DNA from: Fibrobacteria bacterium | GTDB lineage: Bacteria > Fibrobacterota > Fibrobacteria > UBA11236 > JADFYW01 | Length of the DNA: 39,772 nt | Assembly: GCA_015232855.1 (NCBI GenBank) | Contig: JADFYW010000026.1 | Span: forward strand, 1-39,772 | Direction of reading: 5' to 3' | Shown here: one piece after another, positions 7,601-16,696 of the stretch | How positions within the stretch are numbered: the stretch's first letter is position 1 | How the letters are laid out: each line of letters begins with the position of its first letter | Position numbers and translations under genes: made by a program | Notes under the pieces: generated by a model | The model's database searches: none | What the model saw: only the letters and a program-made list of their open reading frames with translations | What the model was told of the DNA's origin: nothing

Positions 7601-10600
7601 TCACTCAGCATCTTGAACGCAACGCACACTGTACCCATTCCACTTATTTCCTGAATATCTAGATACATTATCCATAGAAGTGTCAAATTCCCTATTCCAG
7701 CTGCGAGTAGTTTCTTCTGTAGATGTCCAAAGGTTAGATGTATTACCTTGCCAACCAAATGAAGCATCGCCAGGATCCCCAAACTGATTATAACGAACAC
7801 CTGCAGAGAGTACAGAAAAGCCATAATCATTTGTTCCTCCCCATGTATTTGTTTTTAACATTTTCCCAGCGATAGTAAGTCCACCAACATAGGTGTCAAG
7901 TACCGTCCATTCAGCATCACTTGGCAAATGCCAATTATCCGGGCATGAGCCTTGCACTCCACTGGGGTTCGCAGAACTTGATGACGCTCCATCCATAGCT
8001 GCATCCCAGTTATACAGAACACCATAAGTTTGAAAATTGCTCGTAGCTTTCGCATTCGAAATTTGTAAACTTTCAGTAGCACCTGCAGGTTCATAACCAT
8101 ATACATAATAATATTTACCACTAGATTTTTCAGTGCCATCTGTAACAGTATCTACCTGAGGTAAATATGCTAGATTCTCAGACATCCAACATTGATCACC
8201 GATTCTCACCGTTCCATATGACTCTGCACTTAAAGCCCTTGAATCGACCAACACATCCCCGCAAGTCCAAAAAACAGCCTCCACCGTCGCATTTCCATTA
8301 GACAACGTCACCGTTGTACTTGGACTTGTACTATCAGCGATAGAAGCAATTCCATCAGCAATTATCCAATAAACAAAAGTTGCAGTATCATTATCTGTAG
8401 TAGAAATAGCAGTAGCCGCACCATGATTAACCGATTGAGTTCCAGAAGGAGTCGTGGTACCTCTGCCATCATTAGTTATTGTCAAACCATAAGTCTTTGG
8501 GTTTATAGTAACACTCCGGTATTTTGTAACCGCGTTATTACCCGCAGCATCTGCTAAAGTGTATGTGATCGTATGAGGTCCTCCTGGAGTATCTGTGTTT
8601 AGAACGGGAGGAGATGCAACAACATTAGCTGATAAAGCCCCATCAAAACTATCGTCAGCAGTAATTCCACTCATTACATCATAACTATCAAATTGAGTAA
8701 TGGTAACAGAAGTAAGATTTACCATAATTACCGGAGACTTGGTATCCCGTACATTAACCGTTAAAATTCCTTCTTTTACATTACCAGCATGATCTGTTGC
8801 TTTATAAGTTAAATACTGCGAACCAGAAGTAGACCTGACGTCAATAGTCCCGGTAACTACATATTCAGGTGAAGAATCCAAACTATCTTCTATTGTAGCA
8901 GGAGGATTGACGAAGGGATCGCCTGCCTCATGGGCATGTGGACTGGTTACACTCAGGTTTATGGTCGGTGCTACTTTATCAACAATAATGGAGTGAGAAC
9001 CACTTGGCGACCAGTTGCCTGCTGAATCCTGCTCTTGTACATAGAGGATGTAAGTCCCTGAGGTCATTGTGGTGGTGTAAGAGGTTTCCTGGGTTGCCGT
9101 CCAGTCACCTGTAGAACCTATGCGATACTGGTAACTTCCATTACCCCCTATTCCTGAAGTCCATGACCATAGGGGATCGTTTTTAGTAGGAGTTGTACCG
9201 GATATAGTGGGAGCATTTGGGTCCTGAGTATCCCGGATTATTTCCACTGAGTCCACACCGGTGTTTCCTGCTTCATCGGTGGATGAACGGACGATAGTAT
9301 TGGCACCTTCATTGCTTAACGTTTCTGTGGTTTCTGTTAGCTGAGTTTCACTATCTATGGTCCAGACCACATTAACCTGTGTAGTGTTTATTCTAACGCC
9401 CGTAGCCGGTGAGGTTATTGCTACCACCGGTGCTTTAGTATCAACCGTAACATAACTCGCCGTTTCCCCAGACCAGGTGCCTGCATTATTTTTTTCACTA
9501 ACGAAAAGAACATAGTCTCCATCAGCCAGAACCGAAGCAGTATACGTTAGTACAGCGGTTTCGCCACTGGTATGGAGATCCGTATCATTCCGGGTCAGTC
9601 GAAATTTAAACGTTCCGACTCCTCCTTCTGATTTCCATGTCCAGACAGGAGTATTATCTTGAGTATATCTCTCTGATGTACTGGCATTAACAAAAGAAGG
9701 AGATGAAGGAACCGCAGTGTTTACTTCTACGATAAAACTGTCGGGCAAAGACCAATTCCCTACATCATCCCGTTCCCGAACATACAAAGTGTAAAAACCA
9801 TTTGCGAGATCTTCGGTATGGGTATAGGTGGTCGCTGCGGTATCGGGACTATAACTACCATCTTCAAATTTAAATTGATATTGCCCTGTTGCGTCACTGC
9901 TGCCACCGGATGACCAGGTCCAGGCTGGCCTCACATTGTTGGTAGGTGTTGTCCCGATAACATTGGGTTTATTCGGTATTTGAGTATCAATAATATAGGT
10001 TTGAGACACCGTGTCGGACCAGTTACTTGCTAAATCTGACTTTTTAATGATAAGCGTATAACTGCCATCAGGAGTTAAATTCTGAAAGGGAATAAACTCC
10101 CCAAACAAAGCAGTGTCTCTGGTTATCACCGCAGTTGAGCTTTTAAGTGTAATATCATAACCACCCTTACCGCCACTATTTTCATTATTTCCTTCCTTCC
10201 AGGTCCACGAAGGAGTGAGTGAATTCGTTTTCCCTCCAGGAGAGGTAAACACCGGAGTTGCCGGAGCTACCGTATCCACCGTTATGGTATAACGGGCTAT
10301 ACCGGAGCAGTTGCCCGCGATATCACATTCATTTACACTGAGGGTATAAGAACCATCCGCAAGTGCCCCCCCATGGGTGTAAGATGTCGAAGTAGTTGTT
10401 CCAGAATCAAGAACAATGGAATCAGTATCTTTTAAGGTATAAGTAAAGATGCCACTATCTATAGAACTCCAGAACCAGGCTGGAAACCGGTTTTGCGTAT
10501 AGTGTGCAGTTGAATATATTGAACTAAATACAGGGAGTAATGGCTTTGTCGTATCCAGCACAACCTTAACCGATACCGGGACTTTCACACCGGGATTAAC

Positions 10601-11890
10601 ATTGGTATCAATAACAAGAATATTCTCTCCATCAGAAAGATCAAACATCTTCATATAACCTATGCCGTCCAGAGTATATGATACTTGAAAAGGAGTTTCG
10701 TTCACCAATGTATCTTTGGTAGGAGCAGTTATGGTAACGCTACCCGGAGCAACAACATTAACGGTGCGTGTTGCCGTTGCCACATTTCCCTCTCCATCTC
10801 TTGTCTCAAACCGGCAAACATATTGTCCCTCTTTGTTATAGGTATGCACCAGAGAATGAGTGTAAATTAAATGTTCAGAAAAAGAAACAACAGAATCATC
10901 CCAAAGAGAGTCTCCATCCAGGTCCCATTTCAGAAGCTCCAGAATACCATATTCCTGAGTAACTAATATTGAAAAAGGAACAGACATCCCCGGAATAATC
11001 TCAACTGCTGCTCCCGGATTTATGGTAGGGATATCTAAAACAGACGTAACCCTGCAACTATCTTTAAAAAAGCGGTTTACCTGTTCTGACGCAATGATCG
11101 TTACCGTGCCTGCCTTTTGGGCGGTAACAATACCCTGTTGGTCAACAAACGCGATACCCGAATCACTACTCGTCCATTTAAGATTGGGTACATATCCCTG
11201 GGGAAGAACCACCCACTTTAAGGTATCTGTTTTACCACCAACAATGAGCCTAAGTGAATCCTGAGAGAGGGAAAATGACTCAATGTAAGGTTTTACAACC
11301 ACAAAAACAGTATCTCTAATGGTACTATCTGCGTTCGACATTGCAATGATAAGTGCACTTCCTTCCGCCACGGGACTCACCATGCCCAAAGCGGAGACCC
11401 TAACTACCAAAGTATCAGTGCTTGACCATAAGATTTGTTTACTGCTATCAATGGGATATAACTTTGCCGCTAATAAGGTATCTGCACTATTCACTTTTAG
11501 TTCCAGGTTATCTGGACGCACGGTAATAATAGTGTCTCCCAATAATTTCTTGCCATTATGGATATACCGGTAAATATTTTTTGTAATAGACACCCCATCA
11601 CGGAATTCCTCAATGGTAAATATTACCGCTTCATTAGTATGTCCCTCAACCACCATTACATAGGGTCCCTCAAATCCGGCATCATCCCTTGTACCCTGAA
11701 AAAAGATTAAACGCTTGTCGTTAAAGCTAAAAGTAACCTCAATACTATCTGTTTCTTCTGAAATTATCCCTGGATTATTCATATTAAACTGTGTTTTGGA
11801 AACACCAGAACTACTGCTCGTTAAAGGGTTATCGCATGCAACAAGCACTAATAAGAATATTGGGAAAAATATTGATACAAAGAATCTCAT
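7601..11890 (-). CDS. giant Ig-like repeat lipoprotein with C-terminal FISUMP domain
   Basis: The start chosen is the ATG at 11890: AAGGTGG lies just upstream and the lipobox LVAC then puts the lipid Cys at residue 19. A more upstream ATG would place 15 charged residues before the signal peptide. In order, the ~1429-residue protein shows two BIG2-like Ig modules (~126-200, ~203-283), a PKD-like module (~290-380, WDLDGD), a run of ~90-residue Ig-like modules sharing a W-[ST]-W core and DGSYTLxVxExD-type strand (~450-975), two DUF5011/HYR-like modules with TDHAGN/ADAAGN (~975-1132), an InlB-like module with GTTTPSG (~1133-1207), and a FISUMP domain (GTVRIGDQCWMSENLAY to VRCVQD). It is probably a surface adhesin or scaffold. 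It is monocistronic, facing the serine hydrolase operon. Confidence 0.85.
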   Translation of the reverse strand: MRFFVSIFFPIFLLVLVACDNPLTSSSSGVSKTQFNMNNPGIISEETDSIEVTFSFNDKRLIFFQGTRDDAGFEGPYVMVVEGHTNEAVIFTIEEFRDGVSITKNIYRYIHNGKKLLGDTIITVRPDNLELKVNSADTLLAAKLYPIDSSKQILWSSTDTLVVRVSALGMVSPVAEGSALIIAMSNADSTIRDTVFVVVKPYIESFSLSQDSLRLIVGGKTDTLKWVVLPQGYVPNLKWTSSDSGIAFVDQQGIVTAQKAGTVTIIASEQVNRFFKDSCRVTSVLDIPTINPGAAVEIIPGMSVPFSILVTQEYGILELLKWDLDGDSLWDDSVVSFSEHLIYTHSLVHTYNKEGQYVCRFETRDGEGNVATATRTVNVVAPGSVTITAPTKDTLVNETPFQVSYTLDGIGYMKMFDLSDGENILVIDTNVNPGVKVPVSVKVVLDTTKPLLPVFSSIYSTAHYTQNRFPAWFWSSIDSGIFTYTLKDTDSIVLDSGTTTSTSYTHGGALADGSYTLSVNECDIAGNCSGIARYTITVDTVAPATPVFTSPGGKTNSLTPSWTWKEGNNENSGGKGGYDITLKSSTAVITRDTALFGEFIPFQNLTPDGSYTLIIKKSDLASNWSDTVSQTYIIDTQIPNKPNVIGTTPTNNVRPAWTWSSGGSSDATGQYQFKFEDGSYSPDTAATTYTHTEDLANGFYTLYVRERDDVGNWSLPDSFIVEVNTAVPSSPSFVNASTSERYTQDNTPVWTWKSEGGVGTFKFRLTRNDTDLHTSGETAVLTYTASVLADGDYVLFVSEKNNAGTWSGETASYVTVDTKAPVVAITSPATGVRINTTQVNVVWTIDSETQLTETTETLSNEGANTIVRSSTDEAGNTGVDSVEIIRDTQDPNAPTISGTTPTKNDPLWSWTSGIGGNGSYQYRIGSTGDWTATQETSYTTTMTSGTYILYVQEQDSAGNWSPSGSHSIIVDKVAPTINLSVTSPHAHEAGDPFVNPPATIEDSLDSSPEYVVTGTIDVRSTSGSQYLTYKATDHAGNVKEGILTVNVRDTKSPVIMVNLTSVTITQFDSYDVMSGITADDSFDGALSANVVASPPVLNTDTPGGPHTITYTLADAAGNNAVTKYRSVTINPKTYGLTITNDGRGTTTPSGTQSVNHGAATAISTTDNDTATFVYWIIADGIASIADSTSPSTTVTLSNGNATVEAVFWTCGDVLVDSRALSAESYGTVRIGDQCWMSENLAYLPQVDTVTDGTEKSSGKYYYVYGYEPAGATESLQISNAKATSNFQTYGVLYNWDAAMDGASSSSANPSGVQGSCPDNWHLPSDAEWTVLDTYVGGLTIAGKMLKTNTWGGTNDYGFSVLSAGVRYNQFGDPGDASFGWQGNTSNLWTSTEETTRSWNREFDTSMDNVSRYSGNKWNGYSVRCVQDAE

Positions 11891-12057
11891 AAAACCACCT
11901 TTTTCCGGAAAATATAGTAAATCCTTTTTTTTCATTATGCAATTTTTTAGCCCCTCAACCTGATGTTAAATTATTCGACTATTAACATGGTATGAGAATC
12001 TTCTTTCGCCTAAATGGCAATCCTTTGCCGTTAATGCATTTTCCCCCTTTAAAAGTC

Positions 12058-12083
12058 CCCGGTATTTCTGTAATTTTACCGGG
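12058..12083 (+). promoter_or_regulatory. hairpin in the leader of the aminotransferase gene
   Basis: CCCGGTA at 12058-12064 pairs perfectly with TACCGGG at 12077-12083 across a 12-base loop, 48 bases before the aminotransferase ATG. A TTTTTT run occurs about 10 bases after the stem, too far for a classical terminator. It may be a leader structure or simply chance. Confidence 0.35.
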
Positions 12084-12131
12084 ATTTACCCAATTTTTTA
12101 CAATCATTCACCATTTTACCTAGAGGTTAAG

Positions 12132-13430
12132 ATGTCAACGTTAGACCCCCAGGCAGTTCAACTGAACGATACCATTTCTTCCGTAAATCCAGCTATCCTG
12201 GATATGCTTTCCGATCGTGGAAAAGCCATTTTCTTCCCAAAACTGGGCATACTCTCCCAGTCTGCTGAGGCAAACGGTAAAGACATTAACGCTACAATCG
12301 GTATCGCCAAAGAAGACAGTGGCACTCCCATGTTTCTGGAAAGTATTGCTTCCCAGTTTAATCTACCTGCCGGCCAATCTTTTACCTATGCTCCAAGCCC
12401 AGGAAAACCAGACATCCGGAAATTGTGGAAAGAGCAACAACTGCAAAAAAACCCCTCTTTGAATGGTAAAACCTATAGTAATCCTGTAGTAACAAATGCC
12501 CTTACCCATGCGCTGGGTATTGCCGGGTTCCTGTTTGTGGACGCGGGTGATGAAATTATTCTCCCTGATTACTATTGGGAAAATTATGACCTTACCTTCT
12601 CAATTGGCTATGGTAGTTCTATGAATACCTTTACCACATTTACCGATGATGGCGGCTTTAATGTGGATGGACTCAAGGCAAAACTCAGTAATGGTGTTGG
12701 TAAAAAAATCGTATTACTTAACTTCCCCAACAACCCCACGGGTTATACCCCTACCGTAGAAGACGCGAAGAAAATCGCAGCAACTATTCTCGAGGCTGCT
12801 GAGAAAGGGAACAAGATAGTGGTGATGCTGGATGATGCTTATTTTGGTCTGGTGTTTAAAGAAGGCATTTATAAAGAATCTATTTTCGCTGACCTCTGTG
12901 ACGCCCATGAAAATATTATGGCAGTGAAGCTCGATGGCCCCACTAAAGAAGACTATGTATGGGGATTCCGGGTTGGTTTTCTTGCTATGGGTGTTAAAAA
13001 CGGTACCCCCGAACTGTATCAGGCCCTTGAAGCCAAAGCTGGCGGCGCAATCAGAGGTACTATTTCAAACGCCAGCCATCTAAGTCAGTCTTTATTGGTG
13101 GCTGCCTGGTCGTCAGCCGAATACCCTGCCCAGAAGCAGGAAAAATTTAATACCATGAAGCAGCGCTATGAAAAAATAAACAGCATTCTGGAATCACACC
13201 CCGAATATGCTGATGTTTTTTCACCTCTGCCCTATAACTCAGGATACTTTATGTGCGTGGAACTGAAAAAAGGTAACGCCGAAGAGGTCCGCCAGAAACT
13301 GTTAAGCGATTACTCCACCGGCACCATTGCTTTTGGTTCCCTGATCAGAATCGCTTTTTCATGCACCCCGGCGGACCAGTTGGAACAGCTATTCAGTAAT
13401 GTATACGAAGCCGCAAAGGCCTGCTCCTAG
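12132..13430 (+). CDS. class I/II PLP-dependent aminotransferase
   Basis: This 432-residue protein is a fold-type I aminotransferase. The cofactor-site motifs are visible: NFPNNPTGY (197-205, the NPTG loop), LDDAYFG (233-239, Asp and Tyr that contact PLP), and TKEDYVWGFRVGF, in which Lys272 sits six residues before GFRVG as expected for the Schiff-base lysine. An N-terminal segment with YAPSPGKPDIRKLW corresponds to the substrate-entry region. Such enzymes transfer an amino group between an amino acid and a 2-oxoacid; the aspartate-type branch is plausible, but the exact substrate cannot be read. GAGG before the ATG serves as ribosome binding site. The gene stands alone; a repeat-rich gap follows it before the 2-hydroxyglutarate oxidase. 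Confidence 0.85.
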   Translation: MSTLDPQAVQLNDTISSVNPAILDMLSDRGKAIFFPKLGILSQSAEANGKDINATIGIAKEDSGTPMFLESIASQFNLPAGQSFTYAPSPGKPDIRKLWKEQQLQKNPSLNGKTYSNPVVTNALTHALGIAGFLFVDAGDEIILPDYYWENYDLTFSIGYGSSMNTFTTFTDDGGFNVDGLKAKLSNGVGKKIVLLNFPNNPTGYTPTVEDAKKIAATILEAAEKGNKIVVMLDDAYFGLVFKEGIYKESIFADLCDAHENIMAVKLDGPTKEDYVWGFRVGFLAMGVKNGTPELYQALEAKAGGAIRGTISNASHLSQSLLVAAWSSAEYPAQKQEKFNTMKQRYEKINSILESHPEYADVFSPLPYNSGYFMCVELKKGNAEEVRQKLLSDYSTGTIAFGSLIRIAFSCTPADQLEQLFSNVYEAAKACS

Positions 13431-13436
13431 GAATTC

Positions 13437-13668
13437 AACGCAAAGACGCAAAGGACGCAGAGGTTTCGCAAAGGTTATTAATAAAAAGAATTCTATCGAA
13501 AAAATTGAATGGCGTGTCCAATAGAAGTATTTTACCGGTATGAAATTAACTACATATTTTGACTATATCCCCCTTTGCGTTAACTCCGCGGTCACCTTTC
13601 CAGCAGTCCTGCTTTCGGTGACACTCCCCGCATCGTGCGGATCGTTCTTTGCGCCTTTGCGGTTAATC
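13437..13668. repeat. GC-rich CGCAAAG-type intergenic repeat with inverted ends and internal hairpins
   Basis: The left end reads AACGCAAAGACGCAAAGG (13437-13454) followed by ACGCAGAGG. The right end (13643-13668) is an inverted copy: its complement contains AACCGCAAAGGCGCAAAG followed by AACG. A third partial copy, CTTTGCGTTAACTCCGCG, begins at 13573. Between that copy and the right end lies a palindromic insert: GTCACC (13591-13596) pairs with GGTGAC, and CCGCA-TCG-TGCGG forms a second hairpin. The base composition contrasts with the AT-rich surroundings. The repeat stops 11 bases before the lhgO ATG. Confidence 0.72.
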
Positions 13669-13679
13669 GGCTCACTTTT

Positions 13680-14876
13680 ATGATTTATGATGTTATAGTT
13701 GTTGGCGGGGGGATTGTCGGGTTAAGCACCGCTTTTAATCTGCAGAAACAAAACCCCCGGTATAAAATACTATTGCTTGAAAAAGAGCCCAAAGTAGCCC
13801 AGCACCAAACCGGGCACAATAGCGGTGTTATCCACTCCGGCATTTACTACAAGCCAGGAAGCTATAAAGCAAGACTCTGCAGAGAGGGATACCAGAAAAT
13901 GGTAAACTTCTGTGAAACCCAGGGCATTGCTTATGATCTCTGCGGTAAAATTATTGTAGCTACCAATGAGGCTGAAATCCCTCATCTTAAAACTCTGCAA
14001 GACCGGGCAGAAAAAAACGGCCTGGAAAATGTGAAATGGATTGGGAAAGAAATAACAGAGTACGAACCCAACTGCTGCGGCATTGCCGGCCTTCATGTGC
14101 CCCAGACTGGCATTGTAGACTATAAAGCGGTGTGCGTGAAACTCAAGGAACTTTTAAGAGGCATGGGTGTGGACATACATTTATGTACTAAAGTACTTGC
14201 GATTTCAACGTTTAAGGGAAATAAATATATAGCCACCCATAGCGCTAGTTATCAAAGCAAAAACCTTATAAATTGTGGCGGTCTTTATTCAGACAAAATT
14301 GCGGAAATGGATGGGTTTACCCCTCCGGTCAAAATTGTCCCCTTTCGTGGAGAGTATTATAAACTGAATGATCAAGCTAAAAATCTGGTCAATAACCTTA
14401 TTTATCCGGTCCCAGACCCCGCATTTCCTTTTCTGGGCGTCCATTTTACCCGGATGATTGATGGCAAGGTGGAATGCGGGCCCAATGCAGTTTTTGCCTT
14501 TAGAAGAGAAGGCTATGGAAAATTTTCTTTGGATCCCCGCGAACTTATTGAAAGTCTCTGTTATCCGGGAGTACTGCGCCTGTTTCAAAAACATTGGCGT
14601 ATGGGCCTTGGTGAATATAAGCGTTCTTTTTTAAAAAAAGCCTTTGTTCAAGGCCTGCAGAAACTGGTACCTTCTATCCGTGAAGAACATATTACACCGG
14701 TGACCCCGGGAGTCCGGGCGCAAGCCGTAACCCGGGATGGGAAAACAGCAGATGACTTTATTTTTGAAGAAGGAAACCGCAGTTTGCATGTACTCAATGC
14801 GCCATCTCCCGCGGCAACAGCGAGCCTGGCTATAGGCCAGGAAATATGCAACAGATTCAAAAAAGCATTCTCTTAA
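13680..14876 (+). CDS. lhgO: L-2-hydroxyglutarate dehydrogenase/oxidase (LhgO-like)
   Basis: The 398-residue product is an FAD-dependent DAO-family oxidoreductase. It opens with the dinucleotide fold MIYDVIVVGGGIVG (GxGxxG at 9-14), followed by QTGHNSGVIHSGIYY, highly characteristic of LhgO/YgaF, which oxidises L-2-hydroxyglutarate to 2-oxoglutarate. EPNCCGIAGLHVPQTGIVDY and GPNAVFAF are also family-like, and the length fits. The ATG at 13680 is chosen because the Rossmann strand begins there; the frame extends upstream only through repeat DNA. No clear Shine-Dalgarno is present, since the bases before the ATG belong to the end of the intergenic repeat. Membership is firm; the true electron acceptor is not visible. 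Confidence 0.85.
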   Translation: MIYDVIVVGGGIVGLSTAFNLQKQNPRYKILLLEKEPKVAQHQTGHNSGVIHSGIYYKPGSYKARLCREGYQKMVNFCETQGIAYDLCGKIIVATNEAEIPHLKTLQDRAEKNGLENVKWIGKEITEYEPNCCGIAGLHVPQTGIVDYKAVCVKLKELLRGMGVDIHLCTKVLAISTFKGNKYIATHSASYQSKNLINCGGLYSDKIAEMDGFTPPVKIVPFRGEYYKLNDQAKNLVNNLIYPVPDPAFPFLGVHFTRMIDGKVECGPNAVFAFRREGYGKFSLDPRELIESLCYPGVLRLFQKHWRMGLGEYKRSFLKKAFVQGLQKLVPSIREEHITPVTPGVRAQAVTRDGKTADDFIFEEGNRSLHVLNAPSPAATASLAIGQEICNRFKKAFS

Positions 14877-14931
14877 AACAGTTTCCAATACTCTTGAAAA
14901 AGAAGCATTGACTTGATTTTTTTCTCATCAT

Positions 14932-14960
14932 AAAAAAACGGCCCACATAAGAAGGCCGTT
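14932..14960 (-). terminator. terminator of glnA
   Basis: On the minus strand AACGGCC pairs with GGCCGTT across a 10-base loop and is followed by seven T in total. It lies 23 bases after the glnA stop codon. The plus-strand side has no T run, so it serves glnA rather than lhgO. Confidence 0.88.
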
Positions 14961-14983
14961 CTATTTACAAAATAAAGTCTCGA

Positions 14984-16396
14984 TTAGATGTCGAAATAGA
15001 GCTCGAATTCCATAGGATGGGGACGCTGAGCGATTACATTCACTTCCTCTTCCCTCTTGTATTCCAACCACTTATCAATAGCGTCTTTGGTAAATACATC
15101 ACCCTTTAACAAATACTCATGATCTGCTTCCAAAGCGTCAAGAGCACCAGCTAAAGATCTGGGAACACTGGGAACGCCTTTCTTTTCTTCAGGAGAAAGA
15201 TCATAAATGTTTTTATCAAGAGGTTCACCGGGATCAATCTTATTCTGAATACCATCAAGGCCAGCCATCAACATAGCAGGAAAGGCCAGGTATGGGTTAC
15301 AGGAAGGATCCGGAGAACGGAATTCCATACGTTTGGCTTTTGGTGATGAAGAATACATCGGGATACGTACCGCAGCTGAACGGTTTCTTGATGAATAAGC
15401 AAGGTTTACCGGTGCTTCAAAACCGGGAACCAGACGTTTGTAACTATTTACCGTAGGATTGGAAAATGCAAGAATAGACTTGGCATGCTTCAATACACCG
15501 CCAATATAATACAGCCCTAATTCAGAAAATCCCGCATAGCCGTCACCAGCCATTAAAGGAGTACCATCTTTCCACAAAGACATATGGGTATGCATACCAC
15601 TACCGTTGTCACCAAACAAAGGTTTTGGCATAAAAGTAGCTGTCATATTATGCTGGCGTGCAACATTTTTTATAACATATTTGAACCAGCAAAGCTGGTC
15701 GGCACATTCAAGCATTTTATCAAAACGCATGTCGATTTCACACTGCCCACCCGTGGCCACTTCATGATGCTGACATTCAACATAAATTCCAACTTCCTGC
15801 ATTTTCAGAGCCATTTCCGACCGAATATCCTGAAGAGAATCGGTAGGAGGAACAGGAAAATAACCCTGCTTAAGCCGGGGTTTGTACCCAAGGTTAGGGC
15901 CTTCATCTCTTCCGGTATTCCACTTTCCTTCAACAGAATCTACTTCTGCATAAGAAACATTGATACTATTCTCAAACTGTACACTGTTAAACAGAAAGAA
16001 CTCTGCTTCAGGTCCAAAAAAGGCGGTGTCAGCAATACCTGTTGACTTCATATACTCCAAAGACTTTTTGGTGATATAACGGGGGTCTCTTGAGTAGGGC
16101 TCATGGGTAATAGGATCTGCAATATCACAAATCATTACTAAAGTGGGATGTTCAAAGAAAGGATCAATCTGAACCGTTTTGGTATCCGGAAGAACAATCA
16201 TATCTGAATTATCAATGGCCTGCCATCCACGAATTGATGAGCCATCAAAGCCAAATCCATCTTTAAAACTGTCTTCTGTCAGTTCTGACAGAGGAATACT
16301 GAAATGTTGCCAAATACCTACCCAGTCCATAAACCTAAGGTCTACCATCTGAATATTTTTTTCTTTTGCGAACTTAATCACTTCACTCGGTTTCAT
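14984..16396 (-). CDS. glnA: glutamine synthetase, type I
   Basis: The 470-residue protein has the length and signatures of [15 protein letters not shown] near residue 50, [10 protein letters not shown] with the metal-binding Glu, [11 protein letters not shown], and NRSAAVRIP in the glutamate/ATP site. It makes glutamine from glutamate, ammonia and ATP and is the main ammonia entry point. The sequence [10 protein letters not shown] places Tyr398 in the adenylylation loop, so it is probably of the GSI-beta type controlled by a GlnE-like enzyme. AAGGAG lies 8 bases before the ATG. It is a single-gene unit with its own terminator, divergent from the CoA-disulfide reductase gene. Confidence 0.97.
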   Translation of the reverse strand: MKPSEVIKFAKEKNIQMVDLRFMDWVGIWQHFSIPLSELTEDSFKDGFGFDGSSIRGWQAIDNSDMIVLPDTKTVQIDPFFEHPTLVMICDIADPITHEPYSRDPRYITKKSLEYMKSTGIADTAFFGPEAEFFLFNSVQFENSINVSYAEVDSVEGKWNTGRDEGPNLGYKPRLKQGYFPVPPTDSLQDIRSEMALKMQEVGIYVECQHHEVATGGQCEIDMRFDKMLECADQLCWFKYVIKNVARQHNMTATFMPKPLFGDNGSGMHTHMSLWKDGTPLMAGDGYAGFSELGLYYIGGVLKHAKSILAFSNPTVNSYKRLVPGFEAPVNLAYSSRNRSAAVRIPMYSSSPKAKRMEFRSPDPSCNPYLAFPAMLMAGLDGIQNKIDPGEPLDKNIYDLSPEEKKGVPSVPRSLAGALDALEADHEYLLKGDVFTKDAIDKWLEYKREEEVNVIAQRPHPMEFELYFDI

Positions 16397-16696
16397 TATC
16401 TTCTCCTTATTTTATTTGTAGAAAGTCTTCTTTATTCTCTTTAATAGCAAAATCTTTGCCATAAATTTAGGTAGATATGATCAATATTTTATGTAAAAGA
16501 ATTGTCCTTTTTAATGCAAAATAACCAATTTATTTAACAATGTAATTTATTATCAAATTTACAATTCCAATTATTGACACAATTGTCATTCCCAAGAATT
16601 TAATGTCGTTTTTTGTCATTTTTTTATACAATATGACCTGCATTGGAAGAGCTATTACATTTTCAGATAAACACTTAAATAATATCAGGCATAAGC
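16397..16696. promoter_or_regulatory. glnA / CoA-disulfide reductase divergent promoter region
   Basis: This AT-rich 300-bp gap must hold promoters for two divergent genes. It contains the inverted repeat TGACA-CAAT-TGTCA at 16575-16588 and a further TTGTCATT about 30 bases on. No convincing sigma-54 element was found although glnA is often nitrogen regulated. The glnA ribosome binding site AAGGAG is at 16403-16408 on the minus strand. Confidence 0.5.

Noticed and set aside
8270..10560. Possible direct DNA repeats or array in the giant lipoprotein gene
   Set aside because: The periodicity is at the protein level (Ig-like modules with a W-[ST]-W core); the DNA copies are diverged, with no constant repeat and spacer as in CRISPR.
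10685..11963. Several plus-strand ORFs of 60-84 codons opposite the giant lipoprotein gene
   Set aside because: All are antisense to the Ig-like coding frame, lack recognisable motifs and overlap one another.
13635..13679. 15-codon N-terminal extension of LhgO
   Set aside because: The bases belong to the intergenic repeat, and the FAD-binding strand starts directly at the ATG at 13680.
15584..16045. 153-codon plus-strand ORF opposite glnA
   Set aside because: Glutamine synthetase on the other strand is beyond doubt, and this frame has no family resemblance.
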